DNA of 64,000 bases, from NCBI RefSeq assembly GCF_007855645.1, contig NZ_CP042261.1, positions 104,501 to 168,500 on the forward strand, in the 5' to 3' direction. Under the pieces are notes generated by a model. That model was not told the origin of the DNA. It did not search any database and saw nothing but the letters and a program-made list of their open reading frames with translations. Source of the DNA: Qingshengfaniella alkalisoli. GTDB taxonomy: Bacteria; Pseudomonadota; Alphaproteobacteria; Rhodobacterales; Rhodobacteraceae. The translations under genes and the position numbers were made by a program. Below, one piece after another: positions 8,439 to 17,176 of the stretch (positions within the stretch are counted from its first letter, which is position 1; each line of letters begins with the position of its first letter).

Positions 8439-11000
8439 ATGTCCCGATACGACCCCGCCAGTGTCGAAGCCAAGTGGCAGGCCCAATGGGCCAGCGCCGA
8501 CGTATTTACCGCCAAGCGCGACGAGTCGAAGCCGAAGTATTACGTGCTGGAAATGTTCCCCTACCCATCGGGGCGCATCCATATCGGGCATGTACGCAAC
8601 TACACGATGGGCGACGTGATCGCGCGGTATAAGCTGTCTACCGGTCATAACGTGCTGCATCCGATGGGCTGGGACGCGTTCGGGATGCCTGCCGAAAATG
8701 CTGCAATGGCATCTGGGGGACACCCGGGACAATGGACATATGACAATATCGCGGTGATGCGCGACCAGATGAAGCCGCTGGGGCTGTCAATCGACTGGTC
8801 TCGCGAATTCGCTACCTGCGACCCTGAGTACTACGGCCAGCAGCAGGCGATGTTCATCGATTTCCTTGAGAAGGGGCTGGTCTACCGCAAGAACGCAGTC
8901 GTGAACTGGGACCCGATCGACATGACCGTTCTGGCCAATGAACAGGTCATCGACGGCAAGGGCTGGCGGTCAGGTGCTCCGGTCGAGCGGCGCGAGTTGA
9001 CGCAGTGGTTCTTCCGTATCTCGGATTATTCCGAGGAACTGCTGGACGCACTCGACGATCTGAAAGACTGGCCGGAAAAAGTCCGCACGATGCAGGCCAA
9101 CTGGATCGGCAAGTCCAGGGGCATGCGCGTGACTTTCCCGCTGAGCGCACGGGTCGCCGATATGGAGGGAATCGAGGTCTTTACCACGCGCCCCGACACG
9201 TTGATGGGGGCGAGCTTCCTTGGCATCTCGCCGGATCACCCCATTGCGAAGGAGCTGGAGAAGGACAACGCCCAGCTTGCCGATTTCAACGCCGAATGCC
9301 GCCGCACCGGCACGTCTGAAGTTGACCTGGAAACCGCCGAAAAGCGCGGCTTCGATACCGGGCTGACCGTCCGGCATCCGCTCGATCCGGCGTGGGAGCT
9401 GCCCATCTGGGTCGCCAATTTCATCCTGATGGATTACGGCACGGGCGCGATCTTCGGCTGCCCGGCGCATGACCAGCGCGACCTCGATTTTGCGCGCAAA
9501 TACGGGTTGCCGGTGACGGACACCTTTGTTGCGCTGGATGATCCCGCCAGGGTCGAGAATACCGCTTTCGTGCCGATGAAGTCCGAAAAGGTGAAATGGA
9601 TCAACCATTTCGCGGGGCTGGATGAAGCTACCGGTGACGAAGCCATCGACGCCACCATCGCGTTCGCCGAACGCCGCGGCTGGGGCAAGGGCGTCACGCA
9701 ATACCGCCTGCGCGACTGGGGGCTGAGCCGCCAGCGCTATTGGGGTTGTCCGATTCCGGTGATCCATTGCGAGACCTGCGGTATCGTGCCGGAGAAGAAG
9801 GAAAACCTTCCGGTCAAGCTGCCTGAGGATGTGAGTTTCGACAAGCCGGGCAACCCGTTGGACCGCCATCCGACATGGCGTGACTGCAGCTGCCCGAAAT
9901 GTGGCGCGGCGGCCAAGCGCGAAACGGACACGATGGACACCTTCGTCGACAGTTCGTGGTACTATGCCCGCTTCACCAGCCCTCGTGCGGCGACACCTAC
10001 CAATGCCGATGACGCGGCCTACTGGATGAATGTCGACCAGTATATCGGGGGCATCGAGCACGCTATTCTGCACCTGCTCTATTCGCGCTTCTTTGCGCGG
10101 GCGATGAACATCTGCGGGCATCTGCCGGATAGCGCACGGGAGCCGTTCAATGCGCTCTTCACGCAGGGGATGGTCACGCACGAGATCTACCAGACCCGTG
10201 ATGAAAAGGGCCGCCCGGTCTATCATCTGCCCGAAGAGGTGGATCGCGACAGCAAGACCGTGAAGGCAACGGGCGAGGCGATTGAAATTGTTCCTTCGGC
10301 CAAGATGTCGAAGTCCAAGAAGAACGTCGTCGATCCGGTGGCGATCATCGAGCATTTCGGTGCCGACACGGCACGCTGGTTCATGTTGTCCGACAGCCCC
10401 CCCGAGCGCGATGTCGAATGGACTGCCGCAGGCGCAGAGGCCACCTTCAAGCACCTCCAGCGGGTCTGGCGGATCGCGGAAGACATCCGCAACAGCACCG
10501 GGGAAGGGGCCGCTGATATGACCGCTGATGCGGCGCTTGCCCGCGAAACGGCCAAGACTATTCGCGACGTGACTGACGGGATCGAAGGGTTTGCCTTTAA
10601 CACGTCTGTCGCAAAGCTTTATGCCTTCACTAACACCATTGCCAAGTCCAAAGCTTCGCGTTCGGCTAGAGCCCAGGCAATGCGCGTCATGGCGCAACTC
10701 ATGTCGCCCATGGTGCCGCATTTGGCCGAAGAAGTCTGGTCCGCCCTCGGCGGTGAAGGTCTGGTTGCCACAGCCGCATGGCCCGAGGCCGACCCCGTAC
10801 TTCTGGTGGAAGATTCGGTCACGCTGCCCATTCAGGTCAATGGCAAGAGGCGGTCGGAGTTGACCGTGGCCAAGGATCTGCCTCGCGACGAAATCGAAAA
10901 GCTGGCGCTTGAGGACGCCGCCGTTCAGCGCCTGCTCAATGGCGGGCAGCCCAAGAAGCTGATCGTGGTTCCGGGCCGCATCATCAATGTCGTGGTCTGA
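8439..11000 (+). CDS. leuS: Leucyl-tRNA synthetase
   Basis: 853 residues, a full-length class I synthetase that charges tRNA-Leu with leucine. The ATP-binding HIGH motif is at residues 48-51 ([15 protein letters not shown]) and the KMSKS loop at 622-626 ([13 protein letters not shown]). Between them lies the CP1 editing domain, which removes mischarged amino acids ([13 protein letters not shown] and [16 protein letters not shown] near 245-350). A cysteine-rich zinc-type segment, [11 protein letters not shown] with CSCPKCG, is near 440-490. The C-terminal anticodon and tRNA-contact domains follow. It overlaps lptE by 14 bases, indicating coupled translation. Confidence 0.98.
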   Translation: MSRYDPASVEAKWQAQWASADVFTAKRDESKPKYYVLEMFPYPSGRIHIGHVRNYTMGDVIARYKLSTGHNVLHPMGWDAFGMPAENAAMASGGHPGQWTYDNIAVMRDQMKPLGLSIDWSREFATCDPEYYGQQQAMFIDFLEKGLVYRKNAVVNWDPIDMTVLANEQVIDGKGWRSGAPVERRELTQWFFRISDYSEELLDALDDLKDWPEKVRTMQANWIGKSRGMRVTFPLSARVADMEGIEVFTTRPDTLMGASFLGISPDHPIAKELEKDNAQLADFNAECRRTGTSEVDLETAEKRGFDTGLTVRHPLDPAWELPIWVANFILMDYGTGAIFGCPAHDQRDLDFARKYGLPVTDTFVALDDPARVENTAFVPMKSEKVKWINHFAGLDEATGDEAIDATIAFAERRGWGKGVTQYRLRDWGLSRQRYWGCPIPVIHCETCGIVPEKKENLPVKLPEDVSFDKPGNPLDRHPTWRDCSCPKCGAAAKRETDTMDTFVDSSWYYARFTSPRAATPTNADDAAYWMNVDQYIGGIEHAILHLLYSRFFARAMNICGHLPDSAREPFNALFTQGMVTHEIYQTRDEKGRPVYHLPEEVDRDSKTVKATGEAIEIVPSAKMSKSKKNVVDPVAIIEHFGADTARWFMLSDSPPERDVEWTAAGAEATFKHLQRVWRIAEDIRNSTGEGAADMTADAALARETAKTIRDVTDGIEGFAFNTSVAKLYAFTNTIAKSKASRSARAQAMRVMAQLMSPMVPHLAEEVWSALGGEGLVATAAWPEADPVLLVEDSVTLPIQVNGKRRSELTVAKDLPRDEIEKLALEDAAVQRLLNGGQPKKLIVVPGRIINVVV

Positions 11001-11478
11001 TCGCCGACATTTTCTGATTGCCGCCGTGGTCCTCGCGGGCTGCGGCTTCACCCCCGTCTATGGACCGGGTGGTGCGGGGTCGGCTCTGAACGGTCGCGTG
11101 GTCGTCACCGCCCCGCAGAATGATCGCTATGCCTTTCTTCTGGGGCAGGAGCTGGAGACACGCCTCGGTCCGCCGAAGGTTGCGCAGTATAATCTGGCCT
11201 TCAGCTTGTCCACTGACACGGAACGCGTGGCGATTACGCAGGAACAGGAAACCAATCGCTACCTGTTACATGGCAGTGCAACCTATCGGCTGGTTGAACA
11301 GTCGGCCGCCGATCAGATAATCACCGGGCAGGTCAGTAGTTTCACGACCTACTCCGCCACCGGTACAACGGTCGCGACACTGACAGCCGAGCGTGACGCC
11401 AACCGCCGCCTGACCGTGATTCTTGCCGACAAGATCATGTCCGATCTCATCTCGAAAGCGCCGGAACTGACCCGATGA
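10987..11478 (+). CDS. lptE: LPS-assembly lipoprotein LptE
   Basis: 163 residues. The N-terminus is a lipoprotein signal peptide with the lipobox LAGC (Cys19) followed by GFTPVYG, which is the hallmark of alphaproteobacterial LptE. The remainder is a small mixed alpha-beta domain ([22 protein letters not shown]). LptE plugs the LptD barrel in the outer membrane and helps insert lipopolysaccharide. The gene starts inside leuS and overlaps holA by four bases, the conserved leuS-lptE-holA order. Sequence similarity in this family is low, so the call rests on the motif plus position. Confidence 0.9.
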   Translation: MSWSDRRHFLIAAVVLAGCGFTPVYGPGGAGSALNGRVVVTAPQNDRYAFLLGQELETRLGPPKVAQYNLAFSLSTDTERVAITQEQETNRYLLHGSATYRLVEQSAADQIITGQVSSFTTYSATGTTVATLTAERDANRRLTVILADKIMSDLISKAPELTR

Positions 11479-12497
11479 AACTGAACAGCCGCGATGCGCA
11501 GCGCTACTTTGCCGCGCCGGATCTGTCGCGGGCGGGCGTGCTGATCTATGGTCCCGATGCAATGCGCGTTGCGCTGAAACGGCAGCAAGTGATCGCCAAT
11601 ATCATTGGCCCGGATGGCGAGGCGGAAATGCGCATCACCCGGCTTGCGTCCGCGGACCTGCGTGGGCAGGCCGCAGCGGTCGTTGATGCGATACGTGCAC
11701 GCGGCTTCTTTGACGGTCCTCGTGCCGTCTTTGTGGATGGTGCGCCTGACTCTTTGGCTCCCGCGCTAAAGCTCGCAGTCGATGACTGGCAGGAAGGCGA
11801 TGCCCAGATCATCGTGACGGCCGGGCAGTTGACCCCGCGATCTGCGCTCAGGAAGTTGTTCGAGGGTCATCAAAACGCCTATATCGCGGCCGTCTACGCC
11901 GATCCACCGTCGCCAGCCGAGGTATCTGAGACCCTGAGTCAAGCTGGATTGCGAGACGTTCCACAACCGGTCATGGCGGACTTGGTGGCTCTTGCCGATA
12001 CGCTTGACCCCGGTGATTTCAGGCAAACCGTGGAGAAGCTGTCGCTTTACAAGCTGGAAGATACGACCCCGGTTTCTGCAGAAGATGTGGCCGCGATTTC
12101 ACCCGTTTCCGTCGAGGCCGAGATGGACGATTTGCTGACGGTCGTCGCCGAGGGGCGCGCCGATAAGATCAGCCCGCTGCTCAAACGGATGCAAGGTCAG
12201 GGGCAAGCACCCGTGTCGATTTGCATCGCTGCGATCCGACATTTCCGGACCCTTCATGCGGTTGCCTCCTATCCCGGTGGCGCCCAGCAAGGCATTGCGA
12301 AGCTGCGCCCGCCTGTCTTCGGTCCACGCAGGGACAAGGTGTTGCGGCAGGCGCAGAACTGGGGCGCTCACAAGCTGGAAGAGGCCAACGCCATGCTGCT
12401 TGACGCTGACTTGGCGTTGCGTTCATCCAATCCGCCGCCACAAATGGCGATGATCGAACGCGTACTGATCCGGCTGGCATTCAAAGCGCGGCGATAG
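11475..12497 (+). CDS. holA: DNA polymerase III delta subunit
   Basis: 340 residues, the usual length. It is the clamp-loader subunit that opens the beta sliding clamp. The N-terminus ([38 protein letters not shown]) fits the clamp-binding domain with a degenerate ATPase fold that has no functional P-loop. The C-terminal collar domain has the typical WGAHKLEEANAMLLDADLALRSS. It overlaps the lptE stop by ATGA. It is the last gene of the leuS operon; I see no strong terminator right after it. Confidence 0.93.
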   Translation: MKLNSRDAQRYFAAPDLSRAGVLIYGPDAMRVALKRQQVIANIIGPDGEAEMRITRLASADLRGQAAAVVDAIRARGFFDGPRAVFVDGAPDSLAPALKLAVDDWQEGDAQIIVTAGQLTPRSALRKLFEGHQNAYIAAVYADPPSPAEVSETLSQAGLRDVPQPVMADLVALADTLDPGDFRQTVEKLSLYKLEDTTPVSAEDVAAISPVSVEAEMDDLLTVVAEGRADKISPLLKRMQGQGQAPVSICIAAIRHFRTLHAVASYPGGAQQGIAKLRPPVFGPRRDKVLRQAQNWGAHKLEEANAMLLDADLALRSSNPPPQMAMIERVLIRLAFKARR

Positions 12498-13161
12498 CCT
12501 TCTTTCTGCCCGCGTCTCGCCAAGCATCCGAAAATACGAATCAATTGCGCTTACTTCGCTTTTAGCGCGCAACAGTCGCATCGAAGCAAGCGGCGCGATT
12601 GGTGCAGGGTTGGCCATAAAACTGCAGGACCACGCGATGATCGCAACAGATGATTATGATCGGCGGCTATCGCGTTGGGTTGAACGGCTTCGTCGCGAAG
12701 TCTGGCGGCCGCGTCACGCCCGATATGCGCAAGACCTTGGGCGGTTTAACAAGGGGGGTGTCGGCGGCGGGCTCTGCACCGGGTATCACGATGCGGCTGG
12801 ATGCTCGCGGGCGGCGCACATCGGTTACAGCCAACGATATCCGCGAACTCGTGACGGCAGGTGATTTGGATGGGCGCGTAACCGTCAATGCAGACACGAC
12901 GATGGCCTCAGCTCCCACGGTTGCGCGGAAGGCCCGGAATTGCGGCCGGTACCGCGACGTTCGGTTTCAGGCTGGCGGTACCAGGAGGGTGCAAAGGATA
13001 TTTGCGCGCGGGCGCATAAGGGGTGTAATAGGCGACATCGTTCCTATCCTTGCCTGAAGCGCTGGCATTGAGTTGGTGAGTTGGTCATACACAATTCTTC
13101 ACCTCATGCATGCATGGTAGCCAAGTCTCCTAAGCTTGTGGGGATGTCGAAAGGACGAATT

Positions 13162-13189
13162 CACTCGCCATCATCTATTCTGGCGAGTG
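13162..13189. repeat. Inverted repeat, 9-bp arms
   Basis: CACTCGCCA (13162-13170) and TGGCGAGTG (13181-13189) are exact complements around a 10-base loop. No T-run follows on either strand. It may be an operator or a hairpin in an untranslated RNA; function unknown. Confidence 0.5.
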
Positions 13190-13323
13190 TGCCCTATACT
13201 CAAGTTTCAGGTCTGCACTGCGAACAGGTTCCGCAAGCGCCGGCTGGTCCCGATTTCATCATTATCTACCTGGTCCGGTCGCTGGCCTTCAGGATGGCCC
13301 TTACAGCAGACGGCACACCGGCG

Positions 13324-13362
13324 GCCAATCCCGGGTTCATAGAGGCTGACCCCGGGATTGGC
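13324..13362. repeat. Inverted repeat, 12-bp arms, after the ABC-2 permease gene
   Basis: GCCAATCCCGGG (13324-13335) and CCCGGGATTGGC (13351-13362) pair perfectly around 15 bases. It sits 8 bases beyond the permease stop on the minus strand, where a terminator is expected, but no T-run follows. It may protect the 3' end of the mRNA or act with Rho. Confidence 0.55.
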
Positions 13363-13369
13363 ATAAAAT

Positions 13370-14131
13370 TCAGGTCCGTATGCGGTATCCGGTGCGGAAT
13401 ATCCACCAAGTCAGGGTCAGACAAATCCCAAGGAACAGCGCGATCATGAACAGGCTGATCCCGACAGGCACATCTGAGACACCGAAAAAGCTCCAGCGGA
13501 AGACAGAAATCAGATAGACGACCGGGTTGAACAGTGTCACCGTTTGCCACACGGGCGGCAGCATGGAGATCGAATAGAAGCTGCCCCCCAGAAAAACAAG
13601 CGGTGTGATTATCAGCAGTGGCACCAACTGCAATTGCTCGAAATTCTTGGCCCAGATGCCGATAATGAAGCCGAACAGGCTGAAGGAAATGCAGGTCAGC
13701 AACAGGAAGACCATCATCCATACGGGATGCGCGATTTGCAGATCGACGAAGAAGCCTGCCGTGATCAGGATGATGACACCGATCAACAGCGACTTGCTGG
13801 CCGCCGCCCCGACATAGCCGACGACGATTTCCAGATAGGATACCGGCGCTGACAGTAGTTCATACATCGTGCCCATGAATTTGGGCATGTAGATCCCGAA
13901 GGAAGCGTTGGATACGCTTTGCGTCAGCACTGACAGCATGATCAGCCCTGGCACGATAAAGCTGCCGTATTCGACGCCTTCGATGTTTTCCATCCGTGAT
14001 CCGATGGCCGACCCGAAGACGATGAAATAGAGCGCCGTGGACAATACCGGCGACACGATGCTCTGTGTGATCGTGCGGAAGGCGCGCGCCATTTCAAAGG
14101 TGTAGATGGATTTGACAGCTTGGTAGTTCAT
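13370..14131 (-). CDS. ABC-2 type transporter permease
   Basis: 253 residues with about six membrane helices, for example [70 protein letters not shown] and a last helix [16 protein letters not shown]. The stretch [25 protein letters not shown] is the ABC-2 signature region of the NodJ/DrrB kind. It forms the membrane channel of an exporter whose ATPase is encoded just upstream (overlap of four bases). The substrate is unknown; relatives export drugs, lipids or polysaccharides. The N-terminus ([20 protein letters not shown]) is cytoplasmic and amphipathic. Confidence 0.92.
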   Translation of the reverse strand: MNYQAVKSIYTFEMARAFRTITQSIVSPVLSTALYFIVFGSAIGSRMENIEGVEYGSFIVPGLIMLSVLTQSVSNASFGIYMPKFMGTMYELLSAPVSYLEIVVGYVGAAASKSLLIGVIILITAGFFVDLQIAHPVWMMVFLLLTCISFSLFGFIIGIWAKNFEQLQLVPLLIITPLVFLGGSFYSISMLPPVWQTVTLFNPVVYLISVFRWSFFGVSDVPVGISLFMIALFLGICLTLTWWIFRTGYRIRT

Positions 14132-15054
14132 GCCTGTTCCCTCACCAAATCGACAAAGATTTCTTCAAGCGTGCTTTTGCGGGTTTGGATGTCGCTGAGT
14201 TTTACGCCTGCATTGGACAGGTCCGACAGAAGAGTTGTGATTCCCGTGCGTTCGGCCTGAGTGTCATAGGTGTAGATCAGGGTTTCGCCGTCTTCACCGA
14301 GTTCCAGATCATACTTGCTCAGAGCGTCAGGGACGGTCTGGAGGGGGTGCTGCAGATAGATTTCCATCTGTTTGCGACCGAGCCGTTCCATGAGGTGGGT
14401 TTTGGCTTCGACGAGAAGAATCTGCCCCTTGTTGATCACCCCGACGCGGTCGGCGATGGCTTCGGCTTCTTCGATGTAGTGCGTGGTCAGAATTATGGTC
14501 ACGCCGTCTTCTTTCAGGCGTCGAACGACATCCCACATGTCCTTGCGCAACTCCACATCCACGCCCGCCGTTGGTTCATCCAGAAACAGTATGCGCGGTT
14601 GGTGGCTCAGCGCCTTGGCAATCAGGACGCGCCGCTTCATGCCGCCGGACAGCTCGATGATCTTCGTGTCGCGCTTGTCCCACAGAGACAGGCTACGCAG
14701 GAGCTTTTCCAAGTAGGCTTCATCCGGCGGACAGCCATGCAGCCCGCGTGAAAAACGCACCGCGCGCAGCACCTTTTCGAAGGGATCGATGGCGATTTCC
14801 TGCGGCACCAGCCCTATCATCTCGCGGGCGCTGCGGAAATCCTGATCGATGTCGAAGCCGCCTGCGGTGACGGTACCGCCCGTCTTGGACGTAATCCCGC
14901 AAATGATCGAGATCATGGTCGTCTTGCCAGCGCCGTTGGGGCCGAGCAGCGCCAGTATTTCGCCTTCTTCGATGTTCAGCGATACATCGCGCAACGCGGT
15001 GAAGCCGGAGTCATAGGTCTTGTCCAGATTCTGAACCGATACGATGGGGGGCAT
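14128..15054 (-). CDS. ABC transporter ATP-binding protein (DrrA/NodI-like)
   Basis: 308 residues. Walker A GPNGAGKT at residues 38-45, Q-loop in LVPQEIAID, signature LSGGMKRRV, Walker [13 protein letters not shown] and the switch histidine in [11 protein letters not shown] are all intact, so it should hydrolyse ATP. The C-terminal 90 residues after the nucleotide-binding domain form an extension typical of the DrrA/NodI group. It pairs with the ABC-2 permease that follows with a four-base overlap, giving a two-gene exporter. The operon is divergent from the exporter genes that begin at 15347. Confidence 0.94.
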   Translation of the reverse strand: MPPIVSVQNLDKTYDSGFTALRDVSLNIEEGEILALLGPNGAGKTTMISIICGITSKTGGTVTAGGFDIDQDFRSAREMIGLVPQEIAIDPFEKVLRAVRFSRGLHGCPPDEAYLEKLLRSLSLWDKRDTKIIELSGGMKRRVLIAKALSHQPRILFLDEPTAGVDVELRKDMWDVVRRLKEDGVTIILTTHYIEEAEAIADRVGVINKGQILLVEAKTHLMERLGRKQMEIYLQHPLQTVPDALSKYDLELGEDGETLIYTYDTQAERTGITTLLSDLSNAGVKLSDIQTRKSTLEEIFVDLVREQA

Positions 15055-15120
15055 GGCATTCCTTTCGGGGCCGGTCGTCCTGACGTTCGGGCATTACTTG
15101 GGTCACGACGGCGTGAAGTC

Positions 15121-15193
15121 AACCGCCAGTACGGTTGGAACACGCACAGATACATCTGCCGGATCACACGAAAAATTTGGCTACCGTTCGGTA
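15121..15193. promoter_or_regulatory. Two small palindromes in the divergent exporter intergenic region
   Basis: AACCG-N6-CGGTT spans 15121-15136 and TACCG-TT-CGGTA spans 15182-15193. The repeated ACCG...CGGT arms about 60 bases apart resemble operators of TetR-type repressors that control efflux genes. No TetR gene lies next to them in this window, so regulation is inferred only from symmetry and position. Confidence 0.4.
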
Positions 15194-15346
15194 AGTTTAG
15201 CCATTGCACCCGCCAAGAATATGTATATGCAAGAAGGACATCAAATCCAAAATCAGGCTTCGGATGCGCGTTCCGGAAGGCGGCATCCCGTTAACCTTGT
15301 CTTTACGGCAGGAAATCCAGATTGGACAAAGACGTTGAGCGGTTCC

Positions 15347-17176
15347 ATGACATACCGCGCAGACGGGGGGACGAATGAGCCCGCGCGCGAAAGCTCCGCC
15401 CATTGGGGGAAGGGGCTGAGCGCACTTGTTCGCATCACCCGTCTGACGCTTCGCTACCCCGTACAATTTACCATCGCTGTGCTGGCGACCGTTGTTGCGG
15501 CAGTGTTGCAGCTGTCGATCCCAAGGTTGTTGGGCACGGCGATTGACCAAACCCAGACGATTGTCATCGATACGACGAATGCTGATGCACATCAGCAGCA
15601 GCTTCTCAACACCGCGCTTATCTTGCTGGCAGTTGCCGTGGCACGTGGGCTGTTCACGATGCTTCAGAACTATTTCGCGGAATCGGTAGGGCATCATGTG
15701 GGCTATAATCTGCGGGTTGCCTATTACGACAAAATCCAGCGGTTGAATTTTGCCTTCCACGACCGGACCCATTCGGGGGAGTTGATCACTAAGGGAATGC
15801 TCGATCTGGAAGGCGTGCGGATGTATTTCTCCACCGCCTTTATCCGGACGATCCTTCTGGTGCTACTGATTGGCGCGGGGGCTTATCTGCTGATTTCCAC
15901 CGATGTCATCCTTGGGCTGTTGGCGCTGAGCTTCGTGCCATTTGTCGCGTGGCGGTCTTCGGTGACCCAGCTTCGGCTTCGTGCGACATGGTTGGCGTTG
16001 CAGGACCGGCTGGCAATCCTGTCGCGAGTGATGGAGGAAAACCTCGGCGGGATTCGCGTGGTCCGTGCCTTTGCGGGTCAGCTTTACGAAATGGCGAAGT
16101 TCGACCGGGCGTCTCACTCTGCGCTGGATCTGGCACATGAACGGGTCGCGCTGCGCGTGCGAAACTCCAGCGCCATGACGTTTTCGTTCTTCGCGGCCAT
16201 GGGGTTGGTGCTGTGGATTGGCGGACGCAAGGTTCTGGCCGGTGATATAAGTGTTGGCACATTGGCCGAGTTCCTGACCTTCATGACCATCCTGCAAATG
16301 CCGGTGCGCCAGCTTGGGCTGATGGTCAATGCGTTTGCGCGCGCCTCTACCTGTGGCGGGCGATTGTTCGAAGTGCTGGATCTGGATATTCCGATCAAGG
16401 ATGCGCCTGGCGCGACGCCGTTAGAGATTACCGATGGCACCCTGCGCTTCGAAAATGTCAGCTTTGCCTTCGATGGTAATCCACGTGAGGTGCTGAGGAA
16501 CTTGTCGTTTGAGGCCAAGCGCGGTCAAACCATCGGCATTGTTGGTCCGCCGGGTAGCGGGAAGTCGACCTTGGTCAATCTGATCCCGCGGTTCTATGAT
16601 GTAGATAGCGGCAGGGTGACCATTGACGGGCAGGATGTGCGGGATGTCGCGCTGGAAAGCCTGCGCAATGAGGTGTCCGTCGTGCAGCAGGACAGCTTCC
16701 TGTTCACCACGACCATCGGCAACAACATTGCCTATGCCGACCCCTGGGCCCATGACAAGTCCATCCGCCGCGCGGCAGATTCTGCGAAACTGCACAGTTA
16801 CATCATGGGTCTGCCGGTCGGATATGAAACAGTTGTGGGAGAACGCGGCGTGTCGCTGTCGGGCGGCCAGCGGCAGCGTATGGCGATCGCGCAGATGTTG
16901 CTGCGGCGCCCGGCAATCATGGTATTTGACGATTCAACGGCCGCGATTGATGCAGGGACTGAACAGCAAATCCGCGCCGCAATGCGCGACTATTCCAAGG
17001 ACCGCGTGACGATAGTTGTGGCGCATCGCCTGAGTTCGTTGATGCATGCGGATCAGATCCTGTTCATGGAGGATGGGCAGATCGTGGAACGCGGTTCGCA
17101 TGAGGAACTGCTGTCACAGGGCGGTCGCTACAAGGCGCTTTATGATCTGCAAGTGCGTCCGGGGGAGGAAGACTGA
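15347..17176 (+). CDS. ABC exporter, first half-transporter (degenerate ATP site partner)
   Basis: 609 residues from the ATG at 15347. Further in-frame starts upstream would overlap the divergent operator region and add sequence without family character. An N-terminal six-helix ABC exporter domain (about 35-320) is followed by a nucleotide-binding domain: Walker A GPPGSGKS near 400, signature LSGGQRQRM near 504, H-loop VVAHRLSS. The Walker B segment reads MVFDDSTAAID, so the catalytic glutamate is replaced by Asp529. This is the mark of the non-catalytic site in heterodimeric exporters such as TM287/288 and MdlAB. Its stop overlaps the start of the partner gene (TGATG). Substrate unknown; drugs or lipids are typical. 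Confidence 0.92.
   Translation: MTYRADGGTNEPARESSAHWGKGLSALVRITRLTLRYPVQFTIAVLATVVAAVLQLSIPRLLGTAIDQTQTIVIDTTNADAHQQQLLNTALILLAVAVARGLFTMLQNYFAESVGHHVGYNLRVAYYDKIQRLNFAFHDRTHSGELITKGMLDLEGVRMYFSTAFIRTILLVLLIGAGAYLLISTDVILGLLALSFVPFVAWRSSVTQLRLRATWLALQDRLAILSRVMEENLGGIRVVRAFAGQLYEMAKFDRASHSALDLAHERVALRVRNSSAMTFSFFAAMGLVLWIGGRKVLAGDISVGTLAEFLTFMTILQMPVRQLGLMVNAFARASTCGGRLFEVLDLDIPIKDAPGATPLEITDGTLRFENVSFAFDGNPREVLRNLSFEAKRGQTIGIVGPPGSGKSTLVNLIPRFYDVDSGRVTIDGQDVRDVALESLRNEVSVVQQDSFLFTTTIGNNIAYADPWAHDKSIRRAADSAKLHSYIMGLPVGYETVVGERGVSLSGGQRQRMAIAQMLLRRPAIMVFDDSTAAIDAGTEQQIRAAMRDYSKDRVTIVVAHRLSSLMHADQILFMEDGQIVERGSHEELLSQGGRYKALYDLQVRPGEED

Larger units (their letters stand above)
12498..13369. other. 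Gene-poor stretch with a possible gene remnant
   Basis: 872 bases between holA and the ABC-2 permease without a recognisable intact gene. One plus-strand frame is open at 12650-13057 (135 codons). Its first 85 or so codons have the GC-rich third positions of real genes, while the end is rich in rare AGG and ATA codons. The segment ITMRLDARGRRTSV, NDIRELVTAG and GRVTVNADTTM has the strand-helix-strand pattern of ExbD/TolR periplasmic domains, but the needed N-terminal membrane helix is absent. I treat it as a possible decayed gene, not an annotated protein. Two inverted repeats lie further right at 13162-13189 and 13324-13362. Confidence 0.35.

Noticed and set aside
12667-12918. Minus-strand frame in the gene-poor island
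   Set aside because: Codon pattern is that of a shadow of the plus-strand frame; no motif.
13081-13449. Open frame of 122 codons running into the ABC-2 permease gene
   Set aside because: It overlaps a certain gene on the other strand and shows no family pattern.
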